The notes: a model not told the origin generated them from the letters alone. A stretch of 10,188 nucleotides of DNA from Acidobacteriaceae bacterium (GCA_003165855.1 PMXH01000372.1:1-10188), one strand, 5' to 3'. Counted from the stretch's first letter, positions 1 to 6,790 are shown. Program-made: numbers and translations.

Positions 1-512
1 CCAAACTTGATGAGCCCCACGCGCTGGCCGCGCTCCAGCCGATCGCCCACCTTAGGATGGAAAACAATTCTTCGCGCCAGCAATCCTGCAATCTGCTTGA
101 ACACCACGACCTGGCCGTCGCCTTCCACGCGGACAATATTCTGCTCGTTCTGCTCCGCGGAAGCTTGATTCATGGCATTCAGAAACTTCCCGCGCTGATA
201 ACGAACCTCGCGGACTACTCCCGCAATCGGAGAACGGTTCACGTGCACATCGAAGACACTCAGGAAGATGCTAATGCGAGCCTGCTCTTCGCCGCCCACC
301 GTCACCATTGAAACATCTGTAACTTTCCCATCTCCCGGCGACACTACGGCGCCTGCCGCATCGGGAATGGCGCGTTCGGGATCGCGAAAGAACCAGAGGA
401 AAAACACCGCAAGCAGCAGTGGTATCAAGGACCAGGCGGGCCGCGCGAACCAGCCAACCAGGGTCGCAGTCACGATTAAACCGAGTGCGTAATAGTAGCC
501 GTCACGAACCAT
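1..512 (-). CDS. psd: Phosphatidylserine decarboxylase, short form (partial, 3' end beyond left edge)
   Basis: This enzyme converts phosphatidylserine to phosphatidylethanolamine at the inner membrane. The 170 complete codons begin at an ATG at 512. Residues 6-42 are hydrophobic and probably form two membrane segments, followed by the WFFRDPER boundary typical of the short bacterial family. SPGDGKV (58-64) holds the Asp61 and FDVHVNRSP (87-95) the His90 expected for the self-processing Asp/His/Ser triad. The frame leaves the window in GLIKFG (166-171); the family continues with Ser, where the chain cuts itself to make the pyruvoyl group, so that serine cannot be seen here. The family is about 210-220 residues long, so roughly 45 are missing. 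There is no Shine-Dalgarno sequence before the ATG, but a perfect TATAAT lies just upstream. The identity is near certain from the motifs. A phosphatidylserine synthase gene often follows in such genomes, but that would be outside the window. Confidence 0.93.
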   Translation of the reverse strand, partial: MVRDGYYYALGLIVTATLVGWFARPAWSLIPLLLAVFFLWFFRDPERAIPDAAGAVVSPGDGKVTDVSMVTVGGEEQARISIFLSVFDVHVNRSPIAGVVREVRYQRGKFLNAMNQASAEQNEQNIVRVEGDGQVVVFKQIAGLLARRIVFHPKVGDRLERGQRVGLIKF

Positions 513-527
513 GGGAGCAGAGGTCCC

Positions 528-533
528 ATTATA
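528..533 (-). promoter_or_regulatory. Candidate -10 element of psd
   Basis: On the minus strand the bases read TATAAT, a perfect -10 consensus, ending 15 nt before the psd ATG. A start point about 7 nt downstream would give a leader of only about 8-9 nt. The best -35 is weak: GAGACA at 558-553 with a long 19-nt spacer. This is inference from sequence only. Confidence 0.4.
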
Positions 534-585
534 GAGCAGAGCCGAGCAGCCCTGTCTCTTGTTCAATCAGAAAGTGTGTAAGTGC

Positions 586-612
586 AAATAAATAAAGGCG
601 CTGATGAGCGCC
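586..612 (-). terminator. Rho-independent terminator downstream of the DUF465 gene
   Basis: On the minus strand a perfect 6-bp GC-rich stem (GGCGCT / AGCGCC, 612-597) with a 4-nt loop is followed at once by TTTATTTATTT (596-586). It lies about 60 nt after the stop codon of the DUF465 gene and before the psd promoter, so it would separate the two transcription units. Confidence 0.6.
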
Positions 613-671
613 GGCAGGTAGATACAAAATGACCTCAGCGGCCACAGCCGCCATTCCAATGGACAATAAAA

Positions 672-902
672 TTACGCTACGTGCACTCCGTACTGCTGCC
701 GATACTGCCGCTCAATGGTTTCCATCTGGTCTTTGAGCCGCAGCTTCAGCTTCTTGAGGCGCACTTCCTCCAGCTTTTCATCTTCGCTGAGGTAACGTTT
801 TTGGGTGAGAGAATCAAGACGGGTGGAATACTGCATATGCTCCTGAGCCAGCCTGCGGAATTCGTCGTGGCTGGTCAGGAGAGTGTCTTTGGCAGTCAGC
901 AT
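672..902 (-). CDS. Small DUF465 (YdcH-like) coiled-coil protein
   Basis: This encodes a 76-residue, highly charged, helical protein with no known enzymatic role. The central and C-terminal part (about residues 10-70) shows the DUF465/YdcH pattern: DEFRRLAQEH, a turn with YLSEDE, then basic-acidic heptads with LKKLKLRLKDQMETIERQY. Members of the family are short cytosolic proteins of unknown function. The frame is open upstream to 944, but I chose the ATG at 902 because GGAGG (915-911) sits 8 nt before it, the clearest ribosome binding site in the window, and because family members start near this point. It follows rimI after 97 nt; a weak TTGAAC-N17-TAGGTT promoter can be read in that gap. 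A strong terminator follows. The family assignment is fairly sure and the function is unknown. Confidence 0.85.
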   Translation of the reverse strand: MLTAKDTLLTSHDEFRRLAQEHMQYSTRLDSLTQKRYLSEDEKLEEVRLKKLKLRLKDQMETIERQYRQQYGVHVA

Positions 903-910
903 CCAGCAGA

Positions 911-915
911 CCTCC
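911..915 (-). promoter_or_regulatory. Ribosome binding site that fixes the DUF465 start
   Basis: On the minus strand GGAGG stands 8 nt before the ATG at 902 and supports that start over the in-frame codon at 944. Confidence 0.7.
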
Positions 916-999
916 AAACCGGGATTCAGGCCTAAACCTACCACAGCCCCAAAATCGGTTCAATGCCAATTTCTGGTGCAGTCTCGTTATGAGAAAACC

Positions 1000-1527
1000 T
1001 TAACCAAACTTAAGTCGACAAAGGATTGCATCTTCCGCTGGACTGGCGTAGTAGCCCTTGCGCCGTCCCGTTTCTTCGAATCCCATCTTCCGATAGAAGC
1101 CGCGTGCGCTTTGATTCGATTCGCGGACCTCCAGAAATATGCCGCTGCCATTCTTCGCCCGCGCGTGGGCAATGAATTCATTCAGCAGACGCGTACCCGC
1201 GCCTCTTCGCCGGACTGCTCCGGCGACAACTACGTTCTCCAATTCCCACTCCGCCTCAACCCGGTGCGCAACCAGGAATGCCAGAACTGAGGCTGCCTCG
1301 CTGGAATTCTTGTGCGGCTGAGCTGCGCACTCATCTTCAACCACCCACGCCAAGCGCTCGGAGAGGAGCCGACTCCCTGTGGTTACAAACAAGCCTTCAT
1401 ACTGCTGCCGCGGCCAGTGGGCAGCAGCCGGGCTCGCGCGCTCCAGATCCACCATGGCGGGAACGTCAGCGATATTTGCCCGTCGCAATCGCAACCTAAG
1501 AACCGCTCTTCTCGAGCATCTCGGCAT
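1000..1527 (-). CDS. rimI: Ribosomal-protein-alanine N-acetyltransferase (RimI, GNAT family)
   Basis: GNAT enzymes of this type transfer acetyl from acetyl-CoA to a protein N-terminus, in E. coli that of ribosomal protein S18. Within the 175 residues, motif A has ELENVVVAGAVRRRGAGTRLL (95-115) with the acetyl-CoA binding R-x-x-G-x-G at 106-111. The stretch LEVRESNQSARGFYRKMGF (132-150) aligns with the RimI catalytic region: Glu133 and Tyr145 are 12 residues apart, as are Glu103 and Tyr115 of E. coli RimI. The ATG at 1527 overlaps the end of tsaB by 32 nt and has no clear ribosome binding site; the conserved domain begins only at about residue 12, so a TTG at 1494 or 1488 is also possible. A low-complexity stretch near 66-80 makes it longer than E. 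coli RimI (about 150). Pairing with tsaB is common in bacteria. In this phylum the target is not proven. Confidence 0.88.
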   Translation of the reverse strand: MPRCSRRAVLRLRLRRANIADVPAMVDLERASPAAAHWPRQQYEGLFVTTGSRLLSERLAWVVEDECAAQPHKNSSEAASVLAFLVAHRVEAEWELENVVVAGAVRRRGAGTRLLNEFIAHARAKNGSGIFLEVRESNQSARGFYRKMGFEETGRRKGYYASPAEDAILCRLKFG

Positions 1528-2179
1528 CGGTGCGGCGAATGTAGTTCGCTTCCAGTTGCTCGGGCGTTACCGTCTCGCCGGATTGAATCTTCCGCCAGCC
1601 TAGTTGACCAACCGCGGCAGCCGTGATCGGCTCCAGACTCGAGATGACCAACCCGGCCGCCCTCGCCGACTCGGCGAGAACAGGATCCGGCGTCGCCACC
1701 GTCCATCCTCTCGCTTCGCTAATGAATTCGCTCCTGGTCAAGAGGTGCTCGCGTGGAGCATGACCCTTGGTTGGCACTTCGTACTCGCCTACGTAGACAT
1801 CGCTCCGGCCCGCATCCAGCGCAGCCATGATCTTGCCCTGAGCGCCACTGGCGAACACACACGCCTCCAGCAGCGACACTGCCGCAATCGGCTTGCCCAA
1901 CACCTCCGCCAGGGCCTTGACCGCCGCCAGGCCAATGCGGAGTCCGGTAAACGACCCCGGCCCGGAGGCTACTGCGAAAGCACCGATCTCGTGTTTGGTA
2001 AATCCGTTTCTGGAGAGCAAGTCGGAAATTTGCGGAATAAGCTGTGCCGAAAAAGTGCCACCAATCAACGGGGCAATCTCGATGACCTCGACATCGTCGC
2101 GTTCGGCAGACCGCTCCCCCGCCCGCGCCAGCGCGATGCTGCCCTGCTTGCCCGAAGTATCGATGGAGAGTAGGAGCAT
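1496..2179 (-). CDS. tsaB: tRNA threonylcarbamoyladenosine biosynthesis protein TsaB
   Basis: TsaB is the inactive ASKHA-fold partner that binds TsaD and helps transfer the threonylcarbamoyl group to A37 of ANN-decoding tRNAs in the cytosol. The 227-residue product begins with LLLSIDTSG (2-10), the typical strand-one motif, and has the hallmark GPGSFTGLRIG at 73-83. Its length matches the family (about 220-230). The usual HS before LIPQI is replaced by FS at 43-44. The ATG at 2179 has no good ribosome binding site but begins exactly where the family does. It lies 65 nt after mce, with a short tandem repeat in the gap, and overlaps rimI, so tsaB and rimI are very likely cotranscribed and translationally coupled. 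TsaD, TsaC and TsaE are not in the window. Confidence 0.95.
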   Translation of the reverse strand: MLLLSIDTSGKQGSIALARAGERSAERDDVEVIEIAPLIGGTFSAQLIPQISDLLSRNGFTKHEIGAFAVASGPGSFTGLRIGLAAVKALAEVLGKPIAAVSLLEACVFASGAQGKIMAALDAGRSDVYVGEYEVPTKGHAPREHLLTRSEFISEARGWTVATPDPVLAESARAAGLVISSLEPITAAAVGQLGWRKIQSGETVTPEQLEANYIRRTDAEMLEKSGS

Positions 2180-2200
2180 GAATAAAACGTTGTTGCCTTA

Positions 2201-2230
2201 TCGGTGAAGATCCGTGGAAATCCGTGGCCA
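2201..2230. repeat. Three 10-bp direct repeat units between mce and tsaB
   Basis: Read on the plus strand, three adjacent decamers are TCGGTGAAGA, TCCGTGGAAA and TCCGTGGCCA; the last two share TCCGTGG exactly. They fill the middle of the 65-nt gap between two minus-strand genes and have the period of one helical turn. They could be a dispersed intergenic repeat or a tandem protein-binding site. No function can be assigned from this window alone. Confidence 0.5.
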
Positions 2231-2244
2231 GTCTTGCTTTTGAC

Positions 2245-2637
2245 CTATCCCTCGACCAACTCCAGCAGCACGCCCCCCGTGCTCGAAGGATGCACGAACA
2301 CATACTTGTGCCCGCCCGCGCCCGTCTTGATCTCCTCCGAGACCAGGCGCACGCCGTCTTTCTTCAGCCGCTCAACCGCCGCTGGCAAATCCGGAACCCG
2401 CAGGCACACGTGATGCAGCCCTTCGCCACGCTTGCCGATAAACTTGGCAATCGTCGAATTCTCCGAGGTCGCCTCTAACAGCTCCAATCGGCTTTCGCCC
2501 GCCGGAATCATGACCACCCGCACCTGCTCCTGCTCCACCGTTTCTTCCGGAGAGACGCTCAGACCCAGCTTCTCGTAGATCGACTTCGCCGCCGCCAGCG
2601 ACTTCACTGCAATCCCGATGTGATCGATTTCAGCCAT
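2245..2637 (-). CDS. mce: Methylmalonyl-CoA epimerase (VOC family)
   Basis: This metal-dependent enzyme interconverts the S and R forms of methylmalonyl-CoA on the way from propionyl-CoA to succinyl-CoA. The 130-residue protein has the two-module vicinal oxygen chelate layout: module one starts IDHIGIAVKSL (4-14) and module two LHHVCLRVPDL (74-84). Likely metal ligands are His6, Gln36 or Gln38, His76 and Glu126 (in LLELVEG). RLELLEA (50-56) and GGHKYVFVHP (108-117) also fit the family. I chose the ATG at 2637; an in-frame TTG at 2652 would add five residues but directly abuts the upstream stop. The gene begins 15 nt after the meaB stop, so the two form one operon. meaB next to mce is a known arrangement and strengthens both calls. 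Confidence 0.94.
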   Translation of the reverse strand: MAEIDHIGIAVKSLAAAKSIYEKLGLSVSPEETVEQEQVRVVMIPAGESRLELLEATSENSTIAKFIGKRGEGLHHVCLRVPDLPAAVERLKKDGVRLVSEEIKTGAGGHKYVFVHPSSTGGVLLELVEG

Positions 2638-2652
2638 GATCGAGTTACCCAA

Positions 2653-3606
2653 TCAGCTTTTCCCCGCGTTCGCGGCAATCTCCTCCACCAGCGTATACGG
2701 ATCGCGCTTGTGCTCCGCCACTTCCGCCGCCAGCCGTGCCAGGTTGCCATCCCCCAGTTGCGTTCGGGCCTTTTCCAGCATGGCGTCGCGCAGCATCTCG
2801 ACCAGTCGCTCCTGCCAGTTCTCGACGCTCTTGGGCAGCGCCAGGTTTTCCTTCTGTAGATACGCCTCATAGTCAGAAACCGCGCTCGCCAGTTCCTTGA
2901 TTCCCACTCCCTGACTGGCAACAGTCTTCACGATCGGTGGCGTCCAGCCATCGTGGCGCATGGCCAGCGACTGCAGAGAACGGATCTCGCGTTCCACGTG
3001 CTCAGCGCCGTCGCGGTCACTCTTGTTGATCACGAAGATGTCGGCAATCTCCATAATCCCGGCCTTGATCGTCTGCACATCGTCGCCCATGCCCGGAACC
3101 AGGATCAAAATCGTGACATCAGCCAGCCGCACGATATCCACTTCGTCCTGTCCTACACCCACGGTTTCGATCATGATGAGGTCGCGCCCCGACGCGTCGA
3201 GCACTGTGGTCACATCGGCCGTGGTGCGCGCCAGGCCGCCGAGCGAGCCGCGAGTCGCCATGCTGCGAATATAAATCCCCGGATCGGAGAAATGCTCCTG
3301 CATGCGGATACGGTCGCCGAGAATCGCTCCGCCCGTGTACGGACTCGTTGGATCCACCGCGACAATGCCCACCTTGCGATCATCTTTGCGATAGAAGCGC
3401 GCCAGTTGATCGACCAGCGTGCTCTTCCCCGCCCCCGGCGGCCCCGTCAGCCCAAGCACGCGTGCCTTCCCGCTGTGCGGAAAAATAGCCTTCAGCATCT
3501 CGGACCATCCCGGCGCGCGGTTCTCCACCATAGAAATGGTACGAGCCAGCGTCCGCACGTCGCCGGAGCGAAGTTGCTCAATCCATGTGTGAGAGTGCTG
3601 ATTCAA
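2653..3606 (-). CDS. meaB: Methylmalonyl-CoA mutase-associated GTPase MeaB
   Basis: MeaB is a G3E-family GTPase that protects adenosylcobalamin-dependent methylmalonyl-CoA mutase and gates cofactor loading. From the TTG at 3606 the product has 317 residues, the usual length. The P-loop is GLTGPPGAGKST (52-63); AVDPTSPYTGGAILGDRIRM (83-102) and RSMATRGSLGGLA (114-126) are MeaB hallmarks; ETVGVGQDEVD (147-157) is the switch and metal region; NKSD (194-197) is the guanine specificity motif. A C-terminal helical tail (about 255-317) fits the family dimerisation part. The frame stays open to 3789, but that stretch overlaps the DUF4870 gene in another frame and does not resemble MeaB. The TTG start lacks a good ribosome binding site, so the exact start is uncertain. 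It lies 47 nt after the DUF4870 gene and is followed by mce. The mutase is not in this window. Confidence 0.95.
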   Translation of the reverse strand: MNQHSHTWIEQLRSGDVRTLARTISMVENRAPGWSEMLKAIFPHSGKARVLGLTGPPGAGKSTLVDQLARFYRKDDRKVGIVAVDPTSPYTGGAILGDRIRMQEHFSDPGIYIRSMATRGSLGGLARTTADVTTVLDASGRDLIMIETVGVGQDEVDIVRLADVTILILVPGMGDDVQTIKAGIMEIADIFVINKSDRDGAEHVEREIRSLQSLAMRHDGWTPPIVKTVASQGVGIKELASAVSDYEAYLQKENLALPKSVENWQERLVEMLRDAMLEKARTQLGDGNLARLAAEVAEHKRDPYTLVEEIAANAGKS

Positions 3607-3653
3607 ACGATCAGTGTAAAGCAGAGGGAGACAAACTGAAACCGACGAACAGA

Positions 3654-4121
3654 TCAGGTCAGGAATTCGCCCCGCGGCCCGATCTTCAGAAGTCTGCGGG
3701 CTAGCCGACCGAGCACGGGATATTCGGCCCATTCGCCGCGCCCAGCTTTGATTCCGTACACAATGGCCACCACCAGAATAAACACCCACCAGCCCATCAT
3801 CCCGAGCCAGACGAGTGGGAAAAGGACCACAAATGCCGGGGGAAGCGAATTGTTCCCCGCTGCCGGCTGGTGAAACGCAACACCCGCAATGACGGCAGCA
3901 AAAATTGCGCCCATCATTAGCATCACGACTAAAAAGTACAGCGCCTGTAACAACAGAGCCTGGAGCGCATGGAACGAAACGAACCGCGAGTCCCGCTTAA
4001 TTAGGAAAATAATCAGCGGAGCAATGAATCCACCGACAAGCTGCAGCACATGGGCCAGCGTTCCCATCGTGCGCTCGTCCGGCGTCGGGACGAGTTGGTT
4101 GATCACTGCAGTCTCAGACAA
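3654..4121 (-). CDS. DUF4870 family membrane protein
   Basis: This is a 155-residue integral membrane protein of unknown function, with the DUF4870 (Tic20-like fold) pattern. It starts with a soluble stretch (1-20), then LAHVLQLVGGFIAPLIIFLIKRD (22-44) as the first membrane segment with the typical HxxxLxGG-PLIIxLIK design, FVSFHALQALLLQALYF (47-63), a long hydrophobic stretch to about 82, a short loop, and a last segment at about 96-124. It ends with the family signature GEWAEYPVLGRLARRLL (129-145). The start codon is TTG at 4121 with GGAG (4129-4126) 4 nt upstream. It is 47 nt ahead of meaB and follows the acyl-CoA dehydrogenase after 135 nt, on the same strand. Linkage to meaB suggests cotranscription, but nothing in the sequence shows a role in acyl-CoA metabolism. 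Confidence 0.86.
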   Translation of the reverse strand: MSETAVINQLVPTPDERTMGTLAHVLQLVGGFIAPLIIFLIKRDSRFVSFHALQALLLQALYFLVVMLMMGAIFAAVIAGVAFHQPAAGNNSLPPAFVVLFPLVWLGMMGWWVFILVVAIVYGIKAGRGEWAEYPVLGRLARRLLKIGPRGEFLT

Positions 4122-4188
4122 GGATCTCCGGAGGATGAAAACGTACCATACGCCCTACGACTGGCCAAGGCAAGACTGCATGTGGCGG

Positions 4189-4208
4189 GGCTCAACAGCT
4201 TTTGAGCC
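4189..4208. repeat. Perfect 7-bp inverted repeat in the acyl-CoA dehydrogenase-DUF4870 gap
   Basis: GGCTCAA (4189-4195) and TTGAGCC (4202-4208) form a hairpin with a 6-nt loop, flanked by G-rich (left) and C-rich (right) runs that can extend it imperfectly. It lies about 50 nt past the stop codon of the acyl-CoA dehydrogenase. There is no T-run after it on the minus strand, so it is not a standard intrinsic terminator. It may be a transcript-end hairpin or a copy of a dispersed intergenic repeat. Confidence 0.5.
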
Positions 4209-4256
4209 ACCCCTCCCAAGGCGTGGTCTGTATGGGTTGAGCTTCAGGAGACGACG

Positions 4257-5399
4257 CTAGTCCTTCAGCAACTGTCTCGCAATCACCAGCCGCTGAATCT
4301 CGCTGGTGCCCTCGCCAATCGTGCACAGCTTCACATCGCGGTAGTACTTCTCGGCGGGATAGTCTTTGATAAACCCGTACCCTCCGTGGATCTGTACGCC
4401 TTCGTTGGCGCACCGCACGGCGACTTCGCTGGCGTAAAGCTTAGCCATCGAGGACTCCAGCGTCGTCTTCATGCCGGCGTCTTTCATCGACGCCGCCCGC
4501 ATAGTGAGCAGTCGCGCTGCATCAATCTCCGTAGCCATGTCGGCCAGCTTCCACTGAATCGCCTGAAACTCGCCGATGGCTTTGCCAAATTGCTTGCGCT
4601 CTTTGGAATAATTCAGAGCGGCCTCGTATGCGCCCTGCGCCATGCCCAGCGACAGAGACGCAATCGAAATGCGGCCGCCATCGAGCACACGCATTGCGTC
4701 GATAAAGCCGTCGCCTTCTTTGCCCAGCAAGTTCTCCGCCGGAATCACGCAATCTTCAAAGATCATCTCCGCCGTATCGCTGGCCCGCAGTCCCAACTTG
4801 TTTTCCTTCTTGCCAGGACGGAATCCCTTGGTATCTTTCTCCACGACGAAGGCGGAAAGCCCGTGCGTATTCGCCGTCCGGTCGGTCACCGCGAGTACCA
4901 CGATCACGTCCGCGTAATGGCCGTTCGTGCAGAAAGTTTTTGTCCCGTTCAGCACCCAATGGTTGCCGCGGCGCTTTGCGGTCATGCGGGCGCTGCCCGC
5001 GTCTGATCCGGACGAAGGCTCGGTCAGTCCCCATGCGCCGATGAATTCGCCCGTAGCCAGTTTGCTCACGTACTTCTTTTTCTGCGCCTCATTGCCTGCA
5101 AGAAAAATGTGGTTGGAACAAAGCGACGTATGCGCGGCCACAATGATGCCTACCGATCCATCCACCCGCGACAACTCTTCGATGGCGATCACATACTCCA
5201 CGTAGCCCATGCCAGCGCCCGCGTACTCGGCGGGGAAAACAATTCCCAGCAGGCCGAGCTTGCCCAGTTCCTTGACGATAGCCAGCGGAAACTCGCACGC
5301 TTCGTCCCATTTCATGACGTTGGGCTTGATCTCGCGCTCGGCGAACTCACGGACACTTTTCTTCAGATGCTGCTGCTCGTCGCTCAGTTGAAAATCCAA
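4257..5399 (-). CDS. Acyl-CoA dehydrogenase (short or branched chain type)
   Basis: This FAD flavoprotein oxidises an acyl-CoA to the 2-enoyl-CoA and passes electrons to electron-transfer flavoprotein. From the TTG at 5399 it has 380 residues, the usual length. The first family signature, [13 protein letters not shown], is at 124-136 and the second, beginning QIHGGYGF, at 336-355. The catalytic base is Glu363 in [10 protein letters not shown], the position used in the short/medium chain and butyryl-CoA types, unlike isovaleryl-CoA dehydrogenase. [21 protein letters not shown] is the conserved FAD-contact helix region. I prefer the TTG because GGAGGA stands 4 nt upstream and the family commonly begins MDFxLS; a GTG at 5411 would add four residues but has a poorer ribosome binding site. 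A candidate promoter and two palindromes lie upstream. Next to meaB and mce it could serve valine, isoleucine or fatty acid breakdown; the substrate cannot be read from the sequence. Confidence 0.95.
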   Translation of the reverse strand: MDFQLSDEQQHLKKSVREFAEREIKPNVMKWDEACEFPLAIVKELGKLGLLGIVFPAEYAGAGMGYVEYVIAIEELSRVDGSVGIIVAAHTSLCSNHIFLAGNEAQKKKYVSKLATGEFIGAWGLTEPSSGSDAGSARMTAKRRGNHWVLNGTKTFCTNGHYADVIVVLAVTDRTANTHGLSAFVVEKDTKGFRPGKKENKLGLRASDTAEMIFEDCVIPAENLLGKEGDGFIDAMRVLDGGRISIASLSLGMAQGAYEAALNYSKERKQFGKAIGEFQAIQWKLADMATEIDAARLLTMRAASMKDAGMKTTLESSMAKLYASEVAVRCANEGVQIHGGYGFIKDYPAEKYYRDVKLCTIGEGTSEIQRLVIARQLLKD

Positions 5400-5432
5400 G
5401 ACTTCCTCCACTCGTCCCGACTAGTTTTTCTG

Positions 5433-5438
5433 ATTAGA
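5433..5438 (-). promoter_or_regulatory. Candidate -10 element of the acyl-CoA dehydrogenase gene
   Basis: On the minus strand TCTAAT matches five of six bases of the -10 consensus and ends about 33 nt before the TTG start. The hexamer at the -35 position, TTCTCC, is poor, so this promoter would be weak or helped by an activator. Confidence 0.3.
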
Positions 5439-5458
5439 GCACAGCGGCAGAAGAGGGA

Positions 5459-5469
5459 GAAGTTACTTC
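5459..5469. promoter_or_regulatory. 11-bp perfect palindrome upstream of the acyl-CoA dehydrogenase
   Basis: GAAGT-T-ACTTC is a perfect inverted repeat 20 bp upstream of the candidate -10, overlapping the expected -35 side. It may be an operator; the binding protein is unknown. Confidence 0.3.
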
Positions 5470-5505
5470 AGGCGGGAGAAACAAAAAGTGGGGAAAGGCG
5501 CATCA

Positions 5506-5521
5506 TCACAAGGGATTGTGA
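5506..5521. promoter_or_regulatory. 16-bp palindrome TCACAA-N4-TTGTGA upstream of the acyl-CoA dehydrogenase
   Basis: Two perfect 6-bp arms (5506-5511 and 5516-5521) surround GGGA. It lies about 107 bp before the start codon, in the roughly 200-bp non-coding gap between hemW and the dehydrogenase. Size and symmetry suit a dimeric regulator site, but chance cannot be excluded. Confidence 0.35.
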
Positions 5522-5602
5522 CCATGAAAGCCCACCGCCCAACCGACCGGATGGTTTGGCTGCAAAAACGCTTTGAAGGATTTTCGCCGAGCACCGCGAG
5601 AA

Positions 5603-6790
5603 TCAGCGGACCACTTCATCCTCGAGAATGAACTTCTCGAACACTTCGTTCGAAAGCAACCGCCCGCGCGCCGTCAAGCAGACGAAGTCGGCTCGCCGCT
5701 CCATCAGCCCGCTCTCGACAAACTCTGCAATCGCGGCGCGAGCGCTTTCGATGGCTTCTGCGCCAAACCCCGCGGACAGCTCGCTCAGGTTAACGCCTCG
5801 GTTCAGCCGCAGCCCAAGGAAGAAACTCTCCTCTAACGCTGCCCGGCGCGAAACCTCGGTCCGCCGCAGGCCTGCCTTGCTCATGTACTGTTCCAATGAG
5901 TCCGCAGCCGCGAACCGCACCGCCTCAATGTCCGGCGTGGCAGAAGCCAGCATGGAGTGCGCGTCCACGCCAAAGCCGAGGTAAGGCAGCCGTGTCCAAT
6001 ACTTCAAATTGTGCCGCGACTCAAATCTTTCGCCTGCGAAGTTGGAAATCTCATACTGCGCAATTCCCGCCGCGTTAAGCTGCTCACAAGCCACAAGATA
6101 GAAATCCGCCATCGCCTCTTCATCCGGGACAAAGTGCGCGTGATAGCGTTTGCCCCCTGCCAGCAACTCGCGTCCGAGCCGCGAATCTTCGTCCACTTCA
6201 AGCATGTAGACGCTCACGTGCGGTACGCGGGTCGCGATGGTTTCCGCAAGAGACAACCGCCAACTTTCGGCGGTCTGATGCGGCAACCCGGCGATGAGAT
6301 CGATATTGATGTTCGTAATCCCCGCCGCACGCAGCCGAGCAATGTCCTCCAGCACGGTCGTGCGCTTGTGCAACCGTCCCACCGCCGCCGCTTCCTGATC
6401 CACAAACGACTGCACTCCGAGACTCACGCGGTTCACACCGCAGCGCAGCAAACTCTCCACCACAGCCTGGGTCAACGTCCCCGGAGCGCACTCGACCGTG
6501 ACCTCGGCATCAGGCTGCACGTCGAACTGCCGCCGCACTGTCGCAAAGATGCGCTCCAGTTGCCCAGCCTCCAGCACCGTCGGCGTTCCTCCTCCCAGGT
6601 AGATGGAATCCATAACTCGCTCCATCTCCCCGCCCATCTCGGCGGCAACCAGGGGCGCGTTCTCAATATCCGCACAAACGCGATCCACATAGTGCTCAAA
6701 CACTGCCCTCGAAAACACGTCGGAGGCGAAGTTGCAGTAACTGCACTTGGTCCGGCAGAACGGAACCGAAATGTAAATCCCGGGCGGCAT
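5603..6790 (-). CDS. hemW: Radical SAM heme chaperone HemW
   Basis: HemW is a radical SAM family protein, often misnamed coproporphyrinogen III oxidase, that binds heme and delivers it to target proteins such as respiratory enzymes. The 395-residue product begins IYISVPFCRTKCSYCNF (5-21), where Cys12, Cys16 and Cys19 form the CxxxCxxC site for the 4Fe-4S cluster. YLGGGTPT (64-71), RVSLGVQSF (121-129) and NIDLIAGLP (162-170) are the conserved barrel motifs, and HNLKYWTRLPYLGFGVDAHS marks the middle region. The C-terminal part ends in an HemN-C-like winged helix domain with LTARGRLLSNEVFEKFI. The N-terminal extension of true HemN is absent, which favours HemW. The ATG at 6790 is right at the start of the conserved domain; a GATAAT hexamer ends only 8 nt upstream and no ribosome binding site is seen. 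It is divergent from the ABC exporter gene. Confidence 0.95.
   Translation of the reverse strand: MPPGIYISVPFCRTKCSYCNFASDVFSRAVFEHYVDRVCADIENAPLVAAEMGGEMERVMDSIYLGGGTPTVLEAGQLERIFATVRRQFDVQPDAEVTVECAPGTLTQAVVESLLRCGVNRVSLGVQSFVDQEAAAVGRLHKRTTVLEDIARLRAAGITNINIDLIAGLPHQTAESWRLSLAETIATRVPHVSVYMLEVDEDSRLGRELLAGGKRYHAHFVPDEEAMADFYLVACEQLNAAGIAQYEISNFAGERFESRHNLKYWTRLPYLGFGVDAHSMLASATPDIEAVRFAAADSLEQYMSKAGLRRTEVSRRAALEESFFLGLRLNRGVNLSELSAGFGAEAIESARAAIAEFVESGLMERRADFVCLTARGRLLSNEVFEKFILEDEVVR

Noticed and set aside
529..654. A 41-codon minus-strand frame between the DUF465 gene and psd.
   Set aside because: It has no ribosome binding site and contains the likely terminator hairpin and the psd -10 region, so it is probably not a gene.
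2953..3639. A 228-residue frame antisense to meaB.
   Set aside because: It has shadow-frame composition, and meaB motifs are intact on the other strand.
3607..3789. An N-terminal extension of meaB up to 3789.
   Set aside because: It overlaps the DUF4870 gene in another frame, is Arg/Ser-rich and unlike MeaB, and would make the protein 61 residues too long.
5524..5628. A 34-codon plus-strand frame with an AAGGGA 8 nt upstream.
   Set aside because: It runs into the hemW 3' end on the opposite strand, is short and has no recognisable features; the purine run is part of a palindrome.
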